Assembly: GCA_013146195.2 (NCBI GenBank)
Contig: CM028377.1
Span: 102,763,547-102,827,546, forward strand
DNA from: Codonopsis lanceolata
Lineage: Eukaryota; Streptophyta; Magnoliopsida; Asterales; Campanulaceae
Length of the DNA: 64,000 bases
Reading direction: 5' to 3'
Part shown: positions 1 through 11,319 of the stretch, one piece after another
Position numbering within the stretch: position 1 is the stretch's first letter
How the letters are laid out: each line of letters starts with the position of its first letter
The notes under the pieces: generated by a model
Told to the model about the DNA's origin: nothing
The model's input: only the letters and a program-made list of their open reading frames with translations
Database searches by the model: none
Position numbers and translations under genes: made by a program

Positions 1-280
1 TCCGCTGCTATTTTCTGTGATACACTTTCAGTTCACATTGTTACTGTCATTGTTGCAACATTCACTGCAACATTGGCAGTAACATCGTTCCATATTGAGT
101 TTCCGTGGCATTGCGTTCTTTCAAAAAGACTCCGCGGTTAAGGAAGAAAAAAAATACTTTTGCCGTTAAAAAATAGAGTATTTCAACGGTTAACATTTTA
201 GAAAAAAGAGATTGACCGCAATTATTCCTTACCAAAATGAGAAATAAAAAAAAACTCACCTCATTGAAAAATACTAAAAA
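1..280. other. Unassigned AT-rich DNA
   Basis: No coding region, repeat boundary or RNA gene is recognisable here. The sequence is AT-rich with short A runs. It lies directly left of a possible Helitron start at about 281. Confidence 0.5.
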
Positions 281-2869
281 GCCTACTATATATAAAACCT
301 AGCCCATTAAAATCTCACATCCACACTTAAGCTTCATGTCATGTAAGTTGTCCCTTTTAACCTATTAATATAAAATAAAAACTTAGAAAAAAATAATAAT
401 ATTACATGTATTTTATGTAAGACGTATCTCCTTGACCCAACCCACCAAGTGTTGGTGAGTTACATTATGAGATAGTGTGGATCCCTCTTACGAATTAAAA
501 CTCGTAAAACGATCTTATCAGAGAACTACTCTTAATAAAGCATTACACGACCTCAATACCTAACCAAATTCAACATCTGTCGTCTAACAAATACAACCCT
601 TCAGTTAGAACCCTTCATCTAGATCCTTCATTTGACGTATATTCTTTCACTTTAAAATTTCATTCACTTAACATTCGGTAAAAAATCGTAAAAAAATGTA
701 GCGATCTCTCCCCAGATTATTCAAATTCTTTTAATTTTTCATTAAGCTGAAAATTGAGCTTATATCATTTTGTATTACATTTTATTTCCTTGTACAACTT
801 TTAAAGTTTTTTTTTAAAAAAATACAAATCTAATAATCTGATACTTCAATATTTAAAATAAAGTCAAGTAGTTAGTAAAAACATTGTTTAATGATAAATA
901 TTTTATTTTACTGTCCGAGATTTGTTATATTCTAAATTTTTAAATATACTTCTCAAGGTTATTTTGAAAAGAATATATAGCTCGAATTTTGAGATTTGAA
1001 TTTGTAACTGATCTGTTACATTTCTTAATATTTTTTATTTAAACATTCTTCATACTTATAAAAAATATATAACTTTATAGTTAGACTGTGTCAACAACTT
1101 CGTTGTTTATTTCAGTCGGGACTAACTATTTCCTTACAGCTTTGACTTTGAGAATCCATTCGAATCTTTGTTTGTGGACGTCTCTTAGGATGAATGGTAT
1201 GGAAGCCATAATAGTTGCAGTAAAAATTTTGGGTTCAATTTGTCTAAAGCTTATTTCGTGACCGATTTTTTTAAAAACTTTGCAGAAGATTGGTTGAACA
1301 TCCGCAAAGAACATCCACAAACTTTATATAAATGTGATGGAAAATAAAAGGTCTTGGTATTGTGAATTGTGCTGAGAATACCAACATTTTGGGTGTATTC
1401 AAAGTTTCTAAAAATATATAAATATATTCATGTCAACTTATCCAAAAATATTAAATCTTTAGTATAAAAACAAAAGAAAAAATAAAAAAACAAAGTGTTT
1501 CAGCTTCCAATATTTCCATTTATAATTCCTCCATTCCAAGCAAAGAGTTTGAAATATTTGACTTAAAGAATTCACCAAAAATTAAACCTACAATCTCCTT
1601 AACCTCTTAACTTTAACTTTTACATGTAGTTTAATTAAATATATTGATTGTATTCAAATGTTATTGTCCTAATGTTTAATTGTAATGAATATACTTACAT
1701 ATATATTTTTTAATAATTAGGGTTTTTCAAACACAGATTCTTTGGAACAAAAGGTGTATTTAATTAAAATCACGTGTTAGTGAGAAAAAAACAATAATTT
1801 GCAATGAATTGAAGTAATGATACAATGGTAAAAAAATAAAAAAAAATAAAAAATATATATATATATATATATATAAAAGCAGGGTAGTCTATATAGGGAA
1901 AAATTCCGCCAAAATTTTGTTTCCCAAAATAGAAACTCTTATATATTAACAAGAAACAATTAATGCATTCTTTAATTAAATAATTCAAAAACTCCTTGGA
2001 ACTTCCACCATGAAGTATCTTAATTTGCACAGTTTTCCAATTCTCGATTGTGTCAAACGGAAATAAATCAGCACATTATAAATGATGATTAATGAATATA
2101 GATTAGTTCACAATCACCGTTTCCTTCTTCGTATATGATCAGCTACCTGCAAGAAAGATGAACCCATCAAATATTGTTCGACATTTATTTCACAGTCACC
2201 CTCCTCACTTAAACAGTGATTCTTCACAACATAAACCCATCAAATATTGAAATATTAAACTAAAAAAATCAAGTAAATCAAGAAATACCCAAAATTTGAG
2301 ATGTAAAAAACTATTGACAAATTAGAAGTACTATGGAATAAAAATCACCAGAAAAAATATCTTTCGAAAATTCAAAATGATTAAAACAGTTCGGAGATTT
2401 ATTCAAAAATAAATAACAAAAATCGATGTATAAAAAATATTAACAAATTCACAGTGGATGTAAATGTCAAAAATATTTTTTTATACAAAAAATTAAGCAC
2501 AGTCTTTTATGTGATTTCATTAGATTTGAATATTCCCCGAAACATTCATCATTTTTTTACAGCAAACTTTATCATTTACAATTGCATCCCTTATAACATT
2601 AAATAGTCAAAACTCATTGAAACACACACCATACTATTAAACCCTAAATTTTTTTTCTAAAAAATTGACTTTATTTTCTCAGATCTTAAATAAACAAATC
2701 TCTAATTTTTAATTCAAAACAAATCAGTTTTTTTTAATAGAAAGTAGTTGCCTCCAACATTATTTTTTCTTTATTTTTGAAATTTTGTTTTTTTTTCTTT
2801 GTTTCACTTGAGTATAAGTTAATTGAAAAAATGTATGGCCGTGCGTTTAACGCACGGGTGTCAAACTAG
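281..2869 (+). mobile_element. Candidate non-autonomous Helitron
   Basis: The right end has the layout known for plant Helitron 3' termini: a short GC-rich hairpin, about 8 nt, then CTAG followed by T (2839-2870). A left end is suggested by CCTACTATATATAAAAC from 282, which resembles the TC-TACTATA-type starts of many plant Helitrons, but the expected TC is GC here. The 2.6 kb between is AT-rich and holds no RepHel-type reading frame, so it would be non-autonomous. The 3' end is seen directly; the left end is inference. Confidence 0.35.
1853..1874. repeat. (AT)n microsatellite
   Basis: An uninterrupted AT dinucleotide run of about 22 bases, preceded by A-rich sequence. Confidence 0.9.
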
Positions 2870-2870
2870 T
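2839..2870 (+). other. Helitron-type 3' terminus
   Basis: CCGTGCGTT at 2839-2847 pairs perfectly with AACGCACGG at 2849-2857. The hairpin is followed by GTGTCAAA and then CTAGT at 2866-2870. In Helitrons a terminal hairpin lies about 10 nt before a CTRR end, and insertion is between host A and T. All parts fit, although one such end can also be an orphan fragment. Confidence 0.6.
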
Positions 2871-2934
2871 TAATTCCTAAAAAGAAAGAAATTATAAAGT
2901 GGATAACATTTCTTGAAACGTGGACATTTATTTT

Positions 2935-3862
2935 TTTAAAAAAAATTGCGGGCCGGTCCATTTTTTTACAGTTTCTAATCGTTAAAGTACATTTTTTTAT
3001 TTTAATCGGAAAAAAGTCATTTTTGATGACAAAATGACCACGATACCTTTAATGAACTGAAGACGCGTTTCGATGGTTAAATTTTACACCGTGATAAAAT
3101 ACTCTTTGTACCACGATGAAACAATTTTTAAACCGTAATACATAAGTTTTAATTACCTAATCCAAATTTGCACCGTGAAGAAACACTTTTTGCATTGCGA
3201 TGAAACAATTTTTGAACCGCGATACATAAGTCTTAATTACCTAATCCAAATTTTCACCGTGATGAACCATTTTTTACACCGCGATGAAACAATTATTGCA
3301 CCGCGATACATAAGTCTTAATTACCTAATTCAATTTTAAACCGCGATACATGAGTGTTAATTACGTAATCCAAATTTTACCGCGATGAAACACTTTTTGC
3401 ACCACGATGAAACAATTTTTGAACCGCGATATAAATGTCTTAATTACCTAATCCAATTTTGAACTGCGATACATAAACTATTATCTAATCCATTTGTGCA
3501 CCGCGATACAAAATGATAATGAACCAGAACACGCCCTCCGCCTTCTTCTTTTTCTTCTTCTTTTTCTTCCATCTCATCTGTCGTAAGCTTTCTTCTTCCT
3601 CCTCCTTCTCCGCCTTTGTCCCACTTGAAAAATCATTCAACCCAACACAAATTCATTACACTCTTTGTCGATCCACGTTTCATTGCACAAAAATGGTGAT
3701 TTTCGAATACAATGTGTTTGCCGGAGCTGTTGAAGGAGACGATGATGTTTTCGAAACAATATTTTGAAAAATGGATTTTTGCGGTTAAAAAAAAAAAGGT
3801 GAACTTTTGGGGTTACAAACTTTGAAAAAAGAACCGACCAGAATTTTACCATTTTTTTAATG
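2935..3862. mobile_element. Small TIR-like element 1
   Basis: The left end (GGGCCGGTCC, a T run, GTTTCTAATCGTTAAAGTAC, more T, then TCATTTTT near 3023) resembles the reverse complement of the right end (3760-3845), which reads CTGGTCGGTT, a T run, GTTTGTAACCCC, AAGTTCAC, T run, AACCGCAAAAATCC. This gives degenerate inverted ends of about 75 bp, in the style of a Mutator-like element or large MITE. The body holds a CGCGAT minisatellite and a pyrimidine-rich stretch, with no transposase. Target duplications were not found. An imperfect inverted repeat is visible; family assignment is open. Confidence 0.45.
3062..3508. repeat. Degenerate minisatellite with CCGCGAT cores
   Basis: Repeated phrases are CACCGCGATGAAACA, TTTTTGAACCGCGATACATAAG and CTTAATTACCTAATCCAA, recurring about every 80-90 bp with sub-units of about 30 bp. 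CG-bearing cores alternate with AT-rich linkers. Some copies read CCGTGAT or CCACGAT, as expected from methylated CpG decay. It lies inside TIR-like element 1. Confidence 0.8.
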
Positions 3863-3934
3863 AGGAGAATTGAAGTACACTCGCATGCCACTTCGTCACA
3901 AGCCAAAAAAAATATGAAAAGAAAAAGGTTGAAA

Positions 3935-4795
3935 TTTGGGCCGGTTTCTTTTGAAACTTTTCCTACTGCTTTACTCTATACTTTTTTAAATAAGTAAAAA
4001 ACCTTTTTTTGGCAAAAATATTGGCTATGCCTCTAATGAATCGAACATGAGCGCAAAGAATCTGTTTCTCGAATACAAAATACACGTCATGCATCGCGAT
4101 TCAAAAATCATGCATCGCGATGCACATAATCATGCATCATGATTCAAAGTTAATTCATCACGATTAAGTTTCGTGCATCGTGAATCCAATTGATGCATTA
4201 CGATTGAAATTCATTGCATCGCAATTCAAAATGGATGCATCGCGAGTCAAAATGGATGCATATCAATTCAAAATGAGTTTAAGAGTCAACAAGTTATTTC
4301 CCTGACATTCCATTGAACTGTTTACATGCATATCAACTTTTTAATGAACACACACACATAAGCTTAGTCTTACACCACTAATTTATATTCATTCATCCAT
4401 ACATCCATAATGAATCCAAATACCCTCCAATAACTAATATTGAGAAAGAAACACAGAGATAGATTGGGTAGAAAAAATGGAAGAGATTATGAAGATGAGG
4501 AAGACTGGAAATGATTTTAGTAATGTCCACGTGTTAATGATGTACATAAATGTAATCATCATCATGTTGCAGCTAATTGCTACATTTTCGATCCCAAATA
4601 ATCATTTTCAACAACAAACCAACCTTCAAGATTCACTCATTAGGCGAAATATGCTTTGCCAATGGCGACATTGGTGATGTTGGTTGAGATTTTTTGGGAC
4701 ATATTAGGAACAATATTATCAAAGAGCTTTTTTACGGTTAAAAAAATAAAGAAGTTGAAAACTTTGAAAGGGGACTAGTCAGCCATTATATTAGG
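3935..4795. mobile_element. Small TIR-like element 2
   Basis: The left end has GGGCCGGTTTCTTTTGAAAC and, about 90 bp on, TTTTTTTGGCAAAAAT and CCTCTAATGAATCG. The right end (about 4720-4793) has TTTTTTACGGTTAAAAAAAT, AACTTTGAAAGGGGACTAGT and CAGCC, which in reverse complement follows the same order as the left end of element 1. The body again carries a short-period minisatellite. No transposase and no confirmed target duplication. Confidence 0.4.
4085..4270. repeat. Minisatellite of GCATCGCGATTCAAAAT-type units
   Basis: About eight units of roughly 22-26 bp with core ATGCATCGCGATTCAAAAT. Variants include GCATCATGATTC, GCATCGTGAATC and GCATTACGATTG. It shares the CGCGAT core with the array at 3062-3508 but has a different period and flanks. 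Confidence 0.8.
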
Positions 4796-4804
4796 TTGAT
4801 GATC

Positions 4805-5527
4805 AGGCTGGTACCTTTTGCTTAAATTATAATTGTCTAGGTCCCCTATATTTGTTGTAAACCGTTAAAGTACCCTTTTGGGAAAAATGACGAAAATACT
4901 CTTAATGAAGAAAATGCACACGGACAAAACCACTGTCCAAATTTAGGTATCACAATGTAAGAATTGAGCGTCACAATGTAAAAATTGGGCCTCACAATGC
5001 ACAACAGTGCATCGCGGTGTACAATTAATCCCGAAATGAGGAGAGAGATACGGTGCCTTTCTTTCTATCTCTCCTCATTAAATGTATCTCTCTCTTCATT
5101 AAATATCTTTTTCTCTCTTTGTGTCTTTCTCTCTTCTCCCTCGTTCTCTTTCTTTCTCTCACTCACTTTTTACCTTTCCCTTTCCCCTCTCTTTCTTTTT
5201 CGTGAATTGACAACTTAGTAGAGAGAAGAAGACTAAATAAAGAAAATGAAGGTTTCCAAGCATTTTCTTCACCCACCTCTGTTATCAAAAGATTCATGTT
5301 GGACATTTCAAAGCATTTTCACCCCATGCCTATGATGCTTAGTTTCCAGACCTTCGGACCTACTTAAGTTCTCAATTCGAGATAGTGACTAAGGAAGAAA
5401 CTCTCTTAGACAAATCATTTAGGACTCCATTTAGTTCGCGATGCAAGCATTTGAGCCTACGACGCAAGCATCACAACATCCGATGCAAAACACTACAAAA
5501 ATCTGACGCAAGCACCGCCCCTGTCGC
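4805..5527. mobile_element. Small TIR-like element 3, left end plus body
   Basis: The start (GGTCCCCTATATTTG, GTAAACCGTTAAAGTACCC, GGGAAAAATGACGAAAATAC, CTTAATGAAG) matches the left end of element 1 in order and spacing. A short array of TCACAATGTAARAATTG units follows at 4940-5036, then a pyrimidine-rich stretch (about 5060-5200) and a loose cluster of GATGCAAGCAT-like motifs (5430-5515). No matching right end was found, so this may be truncated by the next feature. Confidence 0.35.
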
Positions 5528-5690
5528 TAGAGCCATCAAAATGGGTCAAACCCGTTGGGTTGGTCCGCCCCACCATATTAAAAAGGTGGTTTTGGTTTTG
5601 AAAATACAAACCCGCTAGAAGGTGAGCTTTTGGGTTAGACCGGCACGGGTTGTGGGTTGAAGCGGGGCGGGTTGGTCTGCCAATATATAT
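5528..5690 (+). mobile_element. hAT-like terminal fragment
   Basis: Begins TAGAGCCATCAAAATGGGTC and continues with AACCCGTTGGGTTGGTCCG. This is the style of hAT-superfamily ends, where a TAG-type TIR is followed by subterminal CCCG/CGGG-rich repeats. The subterminal part repeats GGGTT and GGCGGGTT. No opposite end is recognised before 5923. Treated as a possible solo end. Confidence 0.3.
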
Positions 5691-5923
5691 ATTGGATACA
5701 CACATAACTTGAATATAGTACAAATCCAATTAATATACAACTGGTACAGGTTGTATTTGAAATGGAAGTGAAAATTCAAACTACTCACCCTCTCTCCTCT
5801 TCTCCTTATTTCAAGCCATCATTCACTTACCCTCTCTCTAAACTAAAACCATCATCCTCCCTCTCTCTACCTCATCACCTCTCTCTCTTTCTCTCACACA
5901 ATCACAATCATTGTAAGTCCAGT
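5691..5923. other. Unassigned, with CT-rich tract
   Basis: Contains a short AT run near 5682-5694 and a CT-rich stretch at about 5785-5905. It directly abuts the Sirevirus-like LTR. The five bases before that LTR are CCAGT, one half of any target duplication. The other half is not in view. Confidence 0.5.
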
Positions 5924-6432
5924 TGGCAACAAATAAGGCTAGAGGGGGGGGGGGTTGAATAGCCTTTTAAAACTTTTAGAGCCGTTTTGAAAAACTTCAC
6001 AGGTTGCAGTGGAAAATACAACTTTTGTGAGTCAGCTGATGTAGTTTCAGTCGGCTAATAAATTAAGGTTTCCTTAGTAGTTTACACTGTCAGCATGAAA
6101 TATAATTTCGGTTAGCTTGCTAACATGGTTTGAAATGTTTTCAAAAGATCACAAGTTATAACGAATGAACTGAAAAACAATTTATAAAACAACTAAGTAA
6201 TCAATTGATGAAACTGACTGGCTGACACTTAAGTAGATTGAAGCTGCTTAAGTGTTAGTTCAGTTTGTGTAAGTTGATGAATAAAAGACACAGTAGTTAA
6301 AGTGGTTCACAGTGTAAATTGCTACGCCCACTACCAAATTGGTCAAACTTAAATTTTTGAAGTGCACTAATATTATTAATAATATAGGTGATCACTAATG
6401 GATCAGTGTACAACAAAGATCGGTGTTTGGGA

Positions 6433-6457
6433 AGTGTGATTGAAATTCAATCACACT
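6433..6457. promoter_or_regulatory. 12-bp-arm palindrome in Sirevirus-like LTR 1
   Basis: AGTGTGATTGAA and TTCAATCACACT are perfect reverse complements separated by one base. The equivalent LTR position in copy 2 has a different perfect palindrome (21802-21836). Sirevirus LTRs are known for conserved palindromic regulatory motifs; that role here is inference. Confidence 0.6.
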
Positions 6458-6724
6458 CATGGGACAATCAAATGATTCCTTGATGAATTGAAAGAAGTAA
6501 GGAATATCGAAACAATGATTGTCTAAAACAAGAACTAGAAATGAATGAGAATATAAGACTATCTGGCTAATGTTTTGGCTGAGACACTTTAAGTGATAAT
6601 CCTACTTGAGAGAGTATGAATGCTTCAGTTGTTTCTTCAATTGGTTCCTGTGAATATTTATATAGATTCTAAAACTGCAATCCGTTAGAAACACATTTGA
6701 AATTTGAAAAGTTTCAACAATTTG

Positions 6725-6729
6725 AGAGT
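6725..6729. repeat. Left target-site duplication AGAGT
   Basis: The five bases directly before the left LTR of the nested copia element. They match 13126-13130 exactly and so define the insertion. Confidence 0.9.
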
Positions 6730-6973
6730 TGTTATAAAGTAACCACAAATTAGAACAAAGAGTGTATGAGAGAAAGAGAGAGAGAGAGAGAGAGAGTATT
6801 ATTCTGGCTGAAGGATTCGGTAGTACAATAACCTTACATTGCTCGGTATTTATAACCGAGCAATGAACGAAGGTGTCTGCCAATGTTGACAAACCAAACC
6901 ATCTTTACAATGCTAGCCTTTGCTAGCTAGCCTGCTAGCCTACTAGCTAGCTATGTTCATTTATTACATAACA
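6730..6973 (-). repeat. 3' LTR of nested copia element
   Basis: Read on plus it starts TGTTATAAAG and ends CATAACA; both TG and CA ends are intact. It contains a (GA)n run, an inverted repeat around a TATA box, and a cluster of overlapping GCTAGC palindromes at about 6909-6953. About 97% identical to the other LTR apart from two indels (my count). Confidence 0.9.
6837..6865 (-). promoter_or_regulatory. TATA box held between 11-bp inverted repeats (3' LTR)
   Basis: CATTGCTCGGT and ACCGAGCAATG are perfect reverse complements. The 7-nt spacer ATTTATA gives TATAAAT on the minus (coding) strand. The other LTR keeps exactly the same arrangement at 12996-13024. Confidence 0.75.
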
Positions 6974-6984
6974 CTCCCCCTTGA
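6974..6984 (-). promoter_or_regulatory. Polypurine tract of nested copia element
   Basis: On the minus strand CAAGGGGGAG directly precedes the 3' LTR, the position where plus-strand priming occurs in LTR retrotransposons. A second similar tract (TTCAAGGGGAAG) lies about 210 bp upstream near 7190-7198. Confidence 0.75.
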
Positions 6985-7010
6985 ACATAGCATTGTAAGT
7001 TGACTAAGTG

Positions 7011-7153
7011 TGTCTCGTTAAAAACCTTTAAGCCGAAAAACCCAGTAGGGAAAAATCAGACATAAGGAAAAGAGTACACAACTTAAATCTGAATTGTGTG
7101 CATGAGCTGTCTCGTTAAAAACCTTTTCATGGAAAACCCAGTGGGAAAAAACC
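7011..7153 (-). repeat. Duplicated module in copia 3' untranslated region
   Basis: Two copies (7011-7058 and 7108-7153) share, on plus, TCTCGTTAAAAACCTTT, GAAAAACCCAGTRGGGAAAAA. Each ends in a CCCAGTRGGG mini-palindrome. This kind of phrase recurs in 3' regions of plant copia elements, from memory and not checked. Together with the duplicated polypurine tract it suggests tandem duplication of the 3' leader. Confidence 0.6.
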
Positions 7154-7229
7154 ATGATAAAGGGAAAAAGCGGACATCCATATATGCTTCCCCTTGAACT
7201 GACAAAGGTCAAGAGAAATCACCTTTGTA

Positions 7230-8640
7230 AATCTCGTAGGTTTCGCATCCCAATATTGTGAACATGCTTTCTGAAGGTTATAGTGGGGAGTGCCTTCGTA
7301 AATAAATCCGCAAAGATTATCACTTGATCGAACATATTGATGCCGACCTCTTTCTTCTTTTCAAGTTCCCGAGTGTATAAAAAGAGCTTCTGGGGATATG
7401 TTTAGACTGCCATTTTGATGTATCCTCTTTACTTTGGGCTTACACATGCGACATTGTCTTCAAATAATACTTGGTCTTTGTTGACAGTAGTCCATCGACA
7501 TTTTGAATATGCCGAGTCATAGATCGAAGCCATACACACTCTCGATCAAGCTTCATGAAGTGCGATCATCTCAAAGATGATTTGACGATGTAGCAATTAG
7601 CGTTGCTTTTGAGAACGCCAGAAATTGCAAGCATCACCCATCGTGAAGACATAGCCGGTCTGTGATCTGGCCTTATGAGGATCAGACTAATAACCCACAT
7701 CTACAAAACCAACCATTTCATCCTTTGATCCTTTGGGATAAAATAATCCCAAATCAATCGTTCCTTGAAGATAACGAAATATGTGCTTGATAACATTCCA
7801 GTGTCTCCGTGATGGAGATGAACTATATCTTGCCAATAGATTTGTAGCAAATGCTATATCCGTCCGGTAAAATTAGCAAGGTACATGAGAGCTCCAATAA
7901 CACTTAAGTATGGTACTTCAGACCAAGTATCTCTTCATTCTCTTCACAAGGACTAAATAGGATCTTTTTCAACATTCAAGTGATCTATTAATCATGGGGC
8001 TAGTGAGAGGTTTGCCTTATCCATATAAAAGCGCTTCAAAACCCTTTTGTGTAATTTGATTGGTGTACAAATTTTCCACTATGCAAGTGTTCTATTTGTA
8101 AACCAAGACAATATTTGGTCCGCCCAAGATCTTTCATTTCAAATTCTCCCTTTAGGTAATCAATCGCTTCGATTTCGGGAGTTCCAATGATATTTAGATC
8201 ATCTACATAGACAATGCAAATCAACCGTCGTATTTTTTATAAAGACACATGGACATAATTGATCATTCACATATCCGTCTTTCAACAAATGCTCACTTAA
8301 GCAATTATACCACATGCGCCTGATTGCTTCAATCCATACAAAGGATCGTTGTAGTTTAATTGCACATAATTCTTTGGGCTTTGAGCTCAAGCTTCGCACC
8401 TTGATTCCATCAGAATTCTCATATAGATATCTGCATCTAATGACCCGTATAAATAAGTCGCTACAACATCCATGAGATGCATATCTAGATTTTTCGAAAT
8501 CGATAAGTCGATTAGATATCCGAACGTAATAGCATCCATTACTGTGAGAATACGTTTCTTCTTCATAATCAATCCTGTGCCTTTGGGAAAAACCTTGTGC
8601 AACAAGGCGAGCCTTGTATCTCACAATCTCATTTTTCTCA
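7230..8640 (-). pseudogene. Copia reverse transcriptase and RNase H remnant
   Basis: Minus-strand fragments follow the copia RT order. RYKARLVAQGFSQR occurs near 8610, and MDAITFGYLI followed by SKNLDMHLMDVVATYLYG in a second frame at 8540-8450. The catalytic motif YVDDLNIIG lies at about 8205, then GEFEMKDLG and YCLGLQIEHL. The reading frame shifts at least twice between 8600 and 8220, so no full RT can be made. Downstream to 7230 the RNase H part is only recognisable in pieces. Function known for the family: copying element RNA into DNA in virus-like particles. Confidence 0.85.
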
Positions 8641-9423
8641 TTTCGCCGAACAAAAATCCATCTCAGTATCCAATGGGTTTCACAGCCAGTGTGAGAACGA
8701 TAGATCCAAATACTTTTCGCTTATTCAACGAATTTAATTCAAACCTTCATGGCATCTATCCATTTGATCTTGTCATGCCTCTTTTGACATTCGATATATA
8801 TTTTGGTTCGGGATCTTCACCCGCCATTAATTTCGATACCGAATAAGAGAATATATCATCAATATTCTCCATTTCATCTCTGTTCCATATTTTTCCATTA
8901 CACATGTAATTAATGGAAATCTCATGGTTATCGCATGCAGGCTTACTAGATTTGCATGATCGTGTGTTTCTTCTCGAACAATTTCACGATCGTGTTTCTT
9001 CTCGAACACTTTCATGTGATCGGGGATTTTCAATCACTTTCTTTTTGCGAGGATTTTTATCCTTTGAACCAATGGGTCGCCCACGCGTGTCTTAGATTCA
9101 TTTGTCATTTTATCATTTGGTAGCCCTTTGGTATTTCATTGGCAGTGAGCATTTATAGCAACTACATGTGACTTTGTCACTCTTTTGTATCTATAAATGC
9201 ATCCGCAATTGATTTGCTACATTTTGTAAATGTATGATCTTTTGAACTTCCAACACGTTGCTTTGTGGGAGGGTCAAGGTGCAATAACGATGATGTGCAC
9301 CATTTGATCTCTCTTCCCACTTGTTTCCTCTTCACCTAAAGGTGGAAACTTGTCTTCATTAAAATGACAATCGGCAAAGCGTGCGCGTAAAAACGCCACC
9401 CGCTTTTGGTTCAAGATATTTTA

Positions 9424-10640
9424 TTATAGAAGGGGATTCATACCCAACATATACTCAATCTCCTTTGTGGTCCCATCTTTATGCGTTGTGGTGGAGCAAT
9501 TGGTACATATACCGCACAACCAAAAACTCTTAGATGGGATAGATTCGGCTCGCCCGAATGCCAACCGTATTGGGAGTACTTGTGATATGCACTTGGCCCG
9601 AGGCGAATCGCATGGCCGCATGTAAAACAACATGACCCCATACGTAAGTAGGGAGCTTTGTTTCATCATTAATGGTCTGGCAATAAGTTGAATACGCTTG
9701 ATCAACGATTCACCAAACCATTTTGTGTATGAACATGAGCTACCGGATGTTCAACATCAATCCCTATTGCCATACAATAATCATTGAATGCTTGAGATGT
9801 AAATTCACCAAAGATTATCAAGTCTAACTTTCTTGATCATATAACTGGGAATTGTGCTCTAAGCTTGATTATTTGTGCAAGGAACTTGGCAAATGCCGTA
9901 TTGAGAGTTGATAATAGACATACGTGCGACCATTTGCTAGAAGCATCAATTAATACCATAAAGTATTGGAATGGTCCACTTGGTGGATGGATAGGTCCAC
10001 ATATATCACCCTCGAATTCGCTCCAAAACGATGGTGATTCATATCCAACTTTAGTTGGTGATGGTCTAATTATCAACTTTCCTTGAGAACAAGCATCACA
10101 ATGGAGTTCATTAGATTGAAAAATCTTTCTGGTTTTTCAATGGATGACCACTAGAATTCTCAATAATTCTCCGCATCATTATTGATCCCGATGCCCCAAT
10201 CGATCATGCCAAGCTTTAAATGTTTCAAGAAACTTCGTGTTTATCAGAGAATATGATTCAAATATTCTTATGATTGTACTATACAATCCGTAAGATAGAG
10301 ATAACAATTTTTCCAATATACACTTGCTTCCTAAGTGTTTGAGGTAATGCAAAGATATTCATCATTCTCCTTATTCATAGTCTCAATATGATATCCATTC
10401 GCATTTAATGTCTTTGAAACTTAACAAGTTTCTTTGAGACTTAGAGAGAACAATGCATTATTTATCATGAATTTCGTGCCTCCGTGCATTAGGAAAATTG
10501 CTTTGCCAAATCCTTCAATTATTTTGGCATTACTGATATAGTGTTGACATTAGCATTGTCAATTTTGAGATAAGAAAAATATTTCTTATTTTTAAGTATG
10601 GTATGCGTAGTAGCGCTGTCTGCAAGACATAAATATCCTC
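9424..10640 (-). pseudogene. Copia protease and integrase remnant
   Basis: The protease active-site phrase LADSATTHTIL is readable on the minus strand near 10630-10595. The pre-integrase zinc region begins WHDRLGHR near 10215 and continues with RRIIENSSGHPLKNQK, although one frame is broken. The integrase core follows at 10040-9840 with GDICGPIHPPSGPFQYFMVL (first catalytic Asp) and ASSKWSHVCLL. The 9705-9424 part carries the post-core phrase FGRAESIPSKSFWLCG in a shifted frame. The second and third catalytic acidic residues are not in one open frame. Dead copy of a protease-integrase segment. Confidence 0.82.
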
Positions 10641-10864
10641 CTTTGATTTTGGATTCAAACATATTTGTGATCTATTTCAATATGAGACAAAAAAATAAGA
10701 TGAATAAATATGATAATACATTGAATGCAAAATACATATATAAATTTTATTGTAAACATGATAGTATACATAGGAAAAACAGATAATATTCCTACATAAC
10801 AACATGTTACTTTTTTCACAGCTTTTATCTCAAACTCGAACCATAGCTTCATTCCTATGTTAAT

Positions 10865-11288
10865 TTATTGCTCATGACCAATATCATCACTAATGGTATT
10901 GGTCATGTCGACATTGGCCATATCACCAAAATCAAAATTAAGATCTTCAGGATCATTTTCAAGAAAATTTGTCTTAACATTTTTTCCTTTTTGTGATCTC
11001 TCATAAAGATCAACTGGATGTTTCGCCGTTCTAAGATGTGCGTGCAAGTGGCCTGTCATGCCACACCTAAAACATGAACTTTCTTCATTGTTTTGTCGCA
11101 CATTTTGCCCACTCGAAGAGTTGTTTCTATCATCATCTCTGTTCCACTTCAGGTGGCGAGAGGAATTTCCATTATACGGATGATGATGATGACGATAGTT
11201 ATTTCATCCACGGCCTCTTCCTTGGCCTTGATTTCGACCATGACCTCGGCCTTGTTCATGATTTTCTTGGCCTCGACCACGACCGCGT

Positions 11289-11319
<31 letters not shown>

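Noticed and set aside
4477..4677. 66-codon frame starting MEEIMKMRKTG with a hydrophobic segment
   Set aside because: It lies within a small TIR-like element with no supporting promoter, homology or conserved copy; could be chance.
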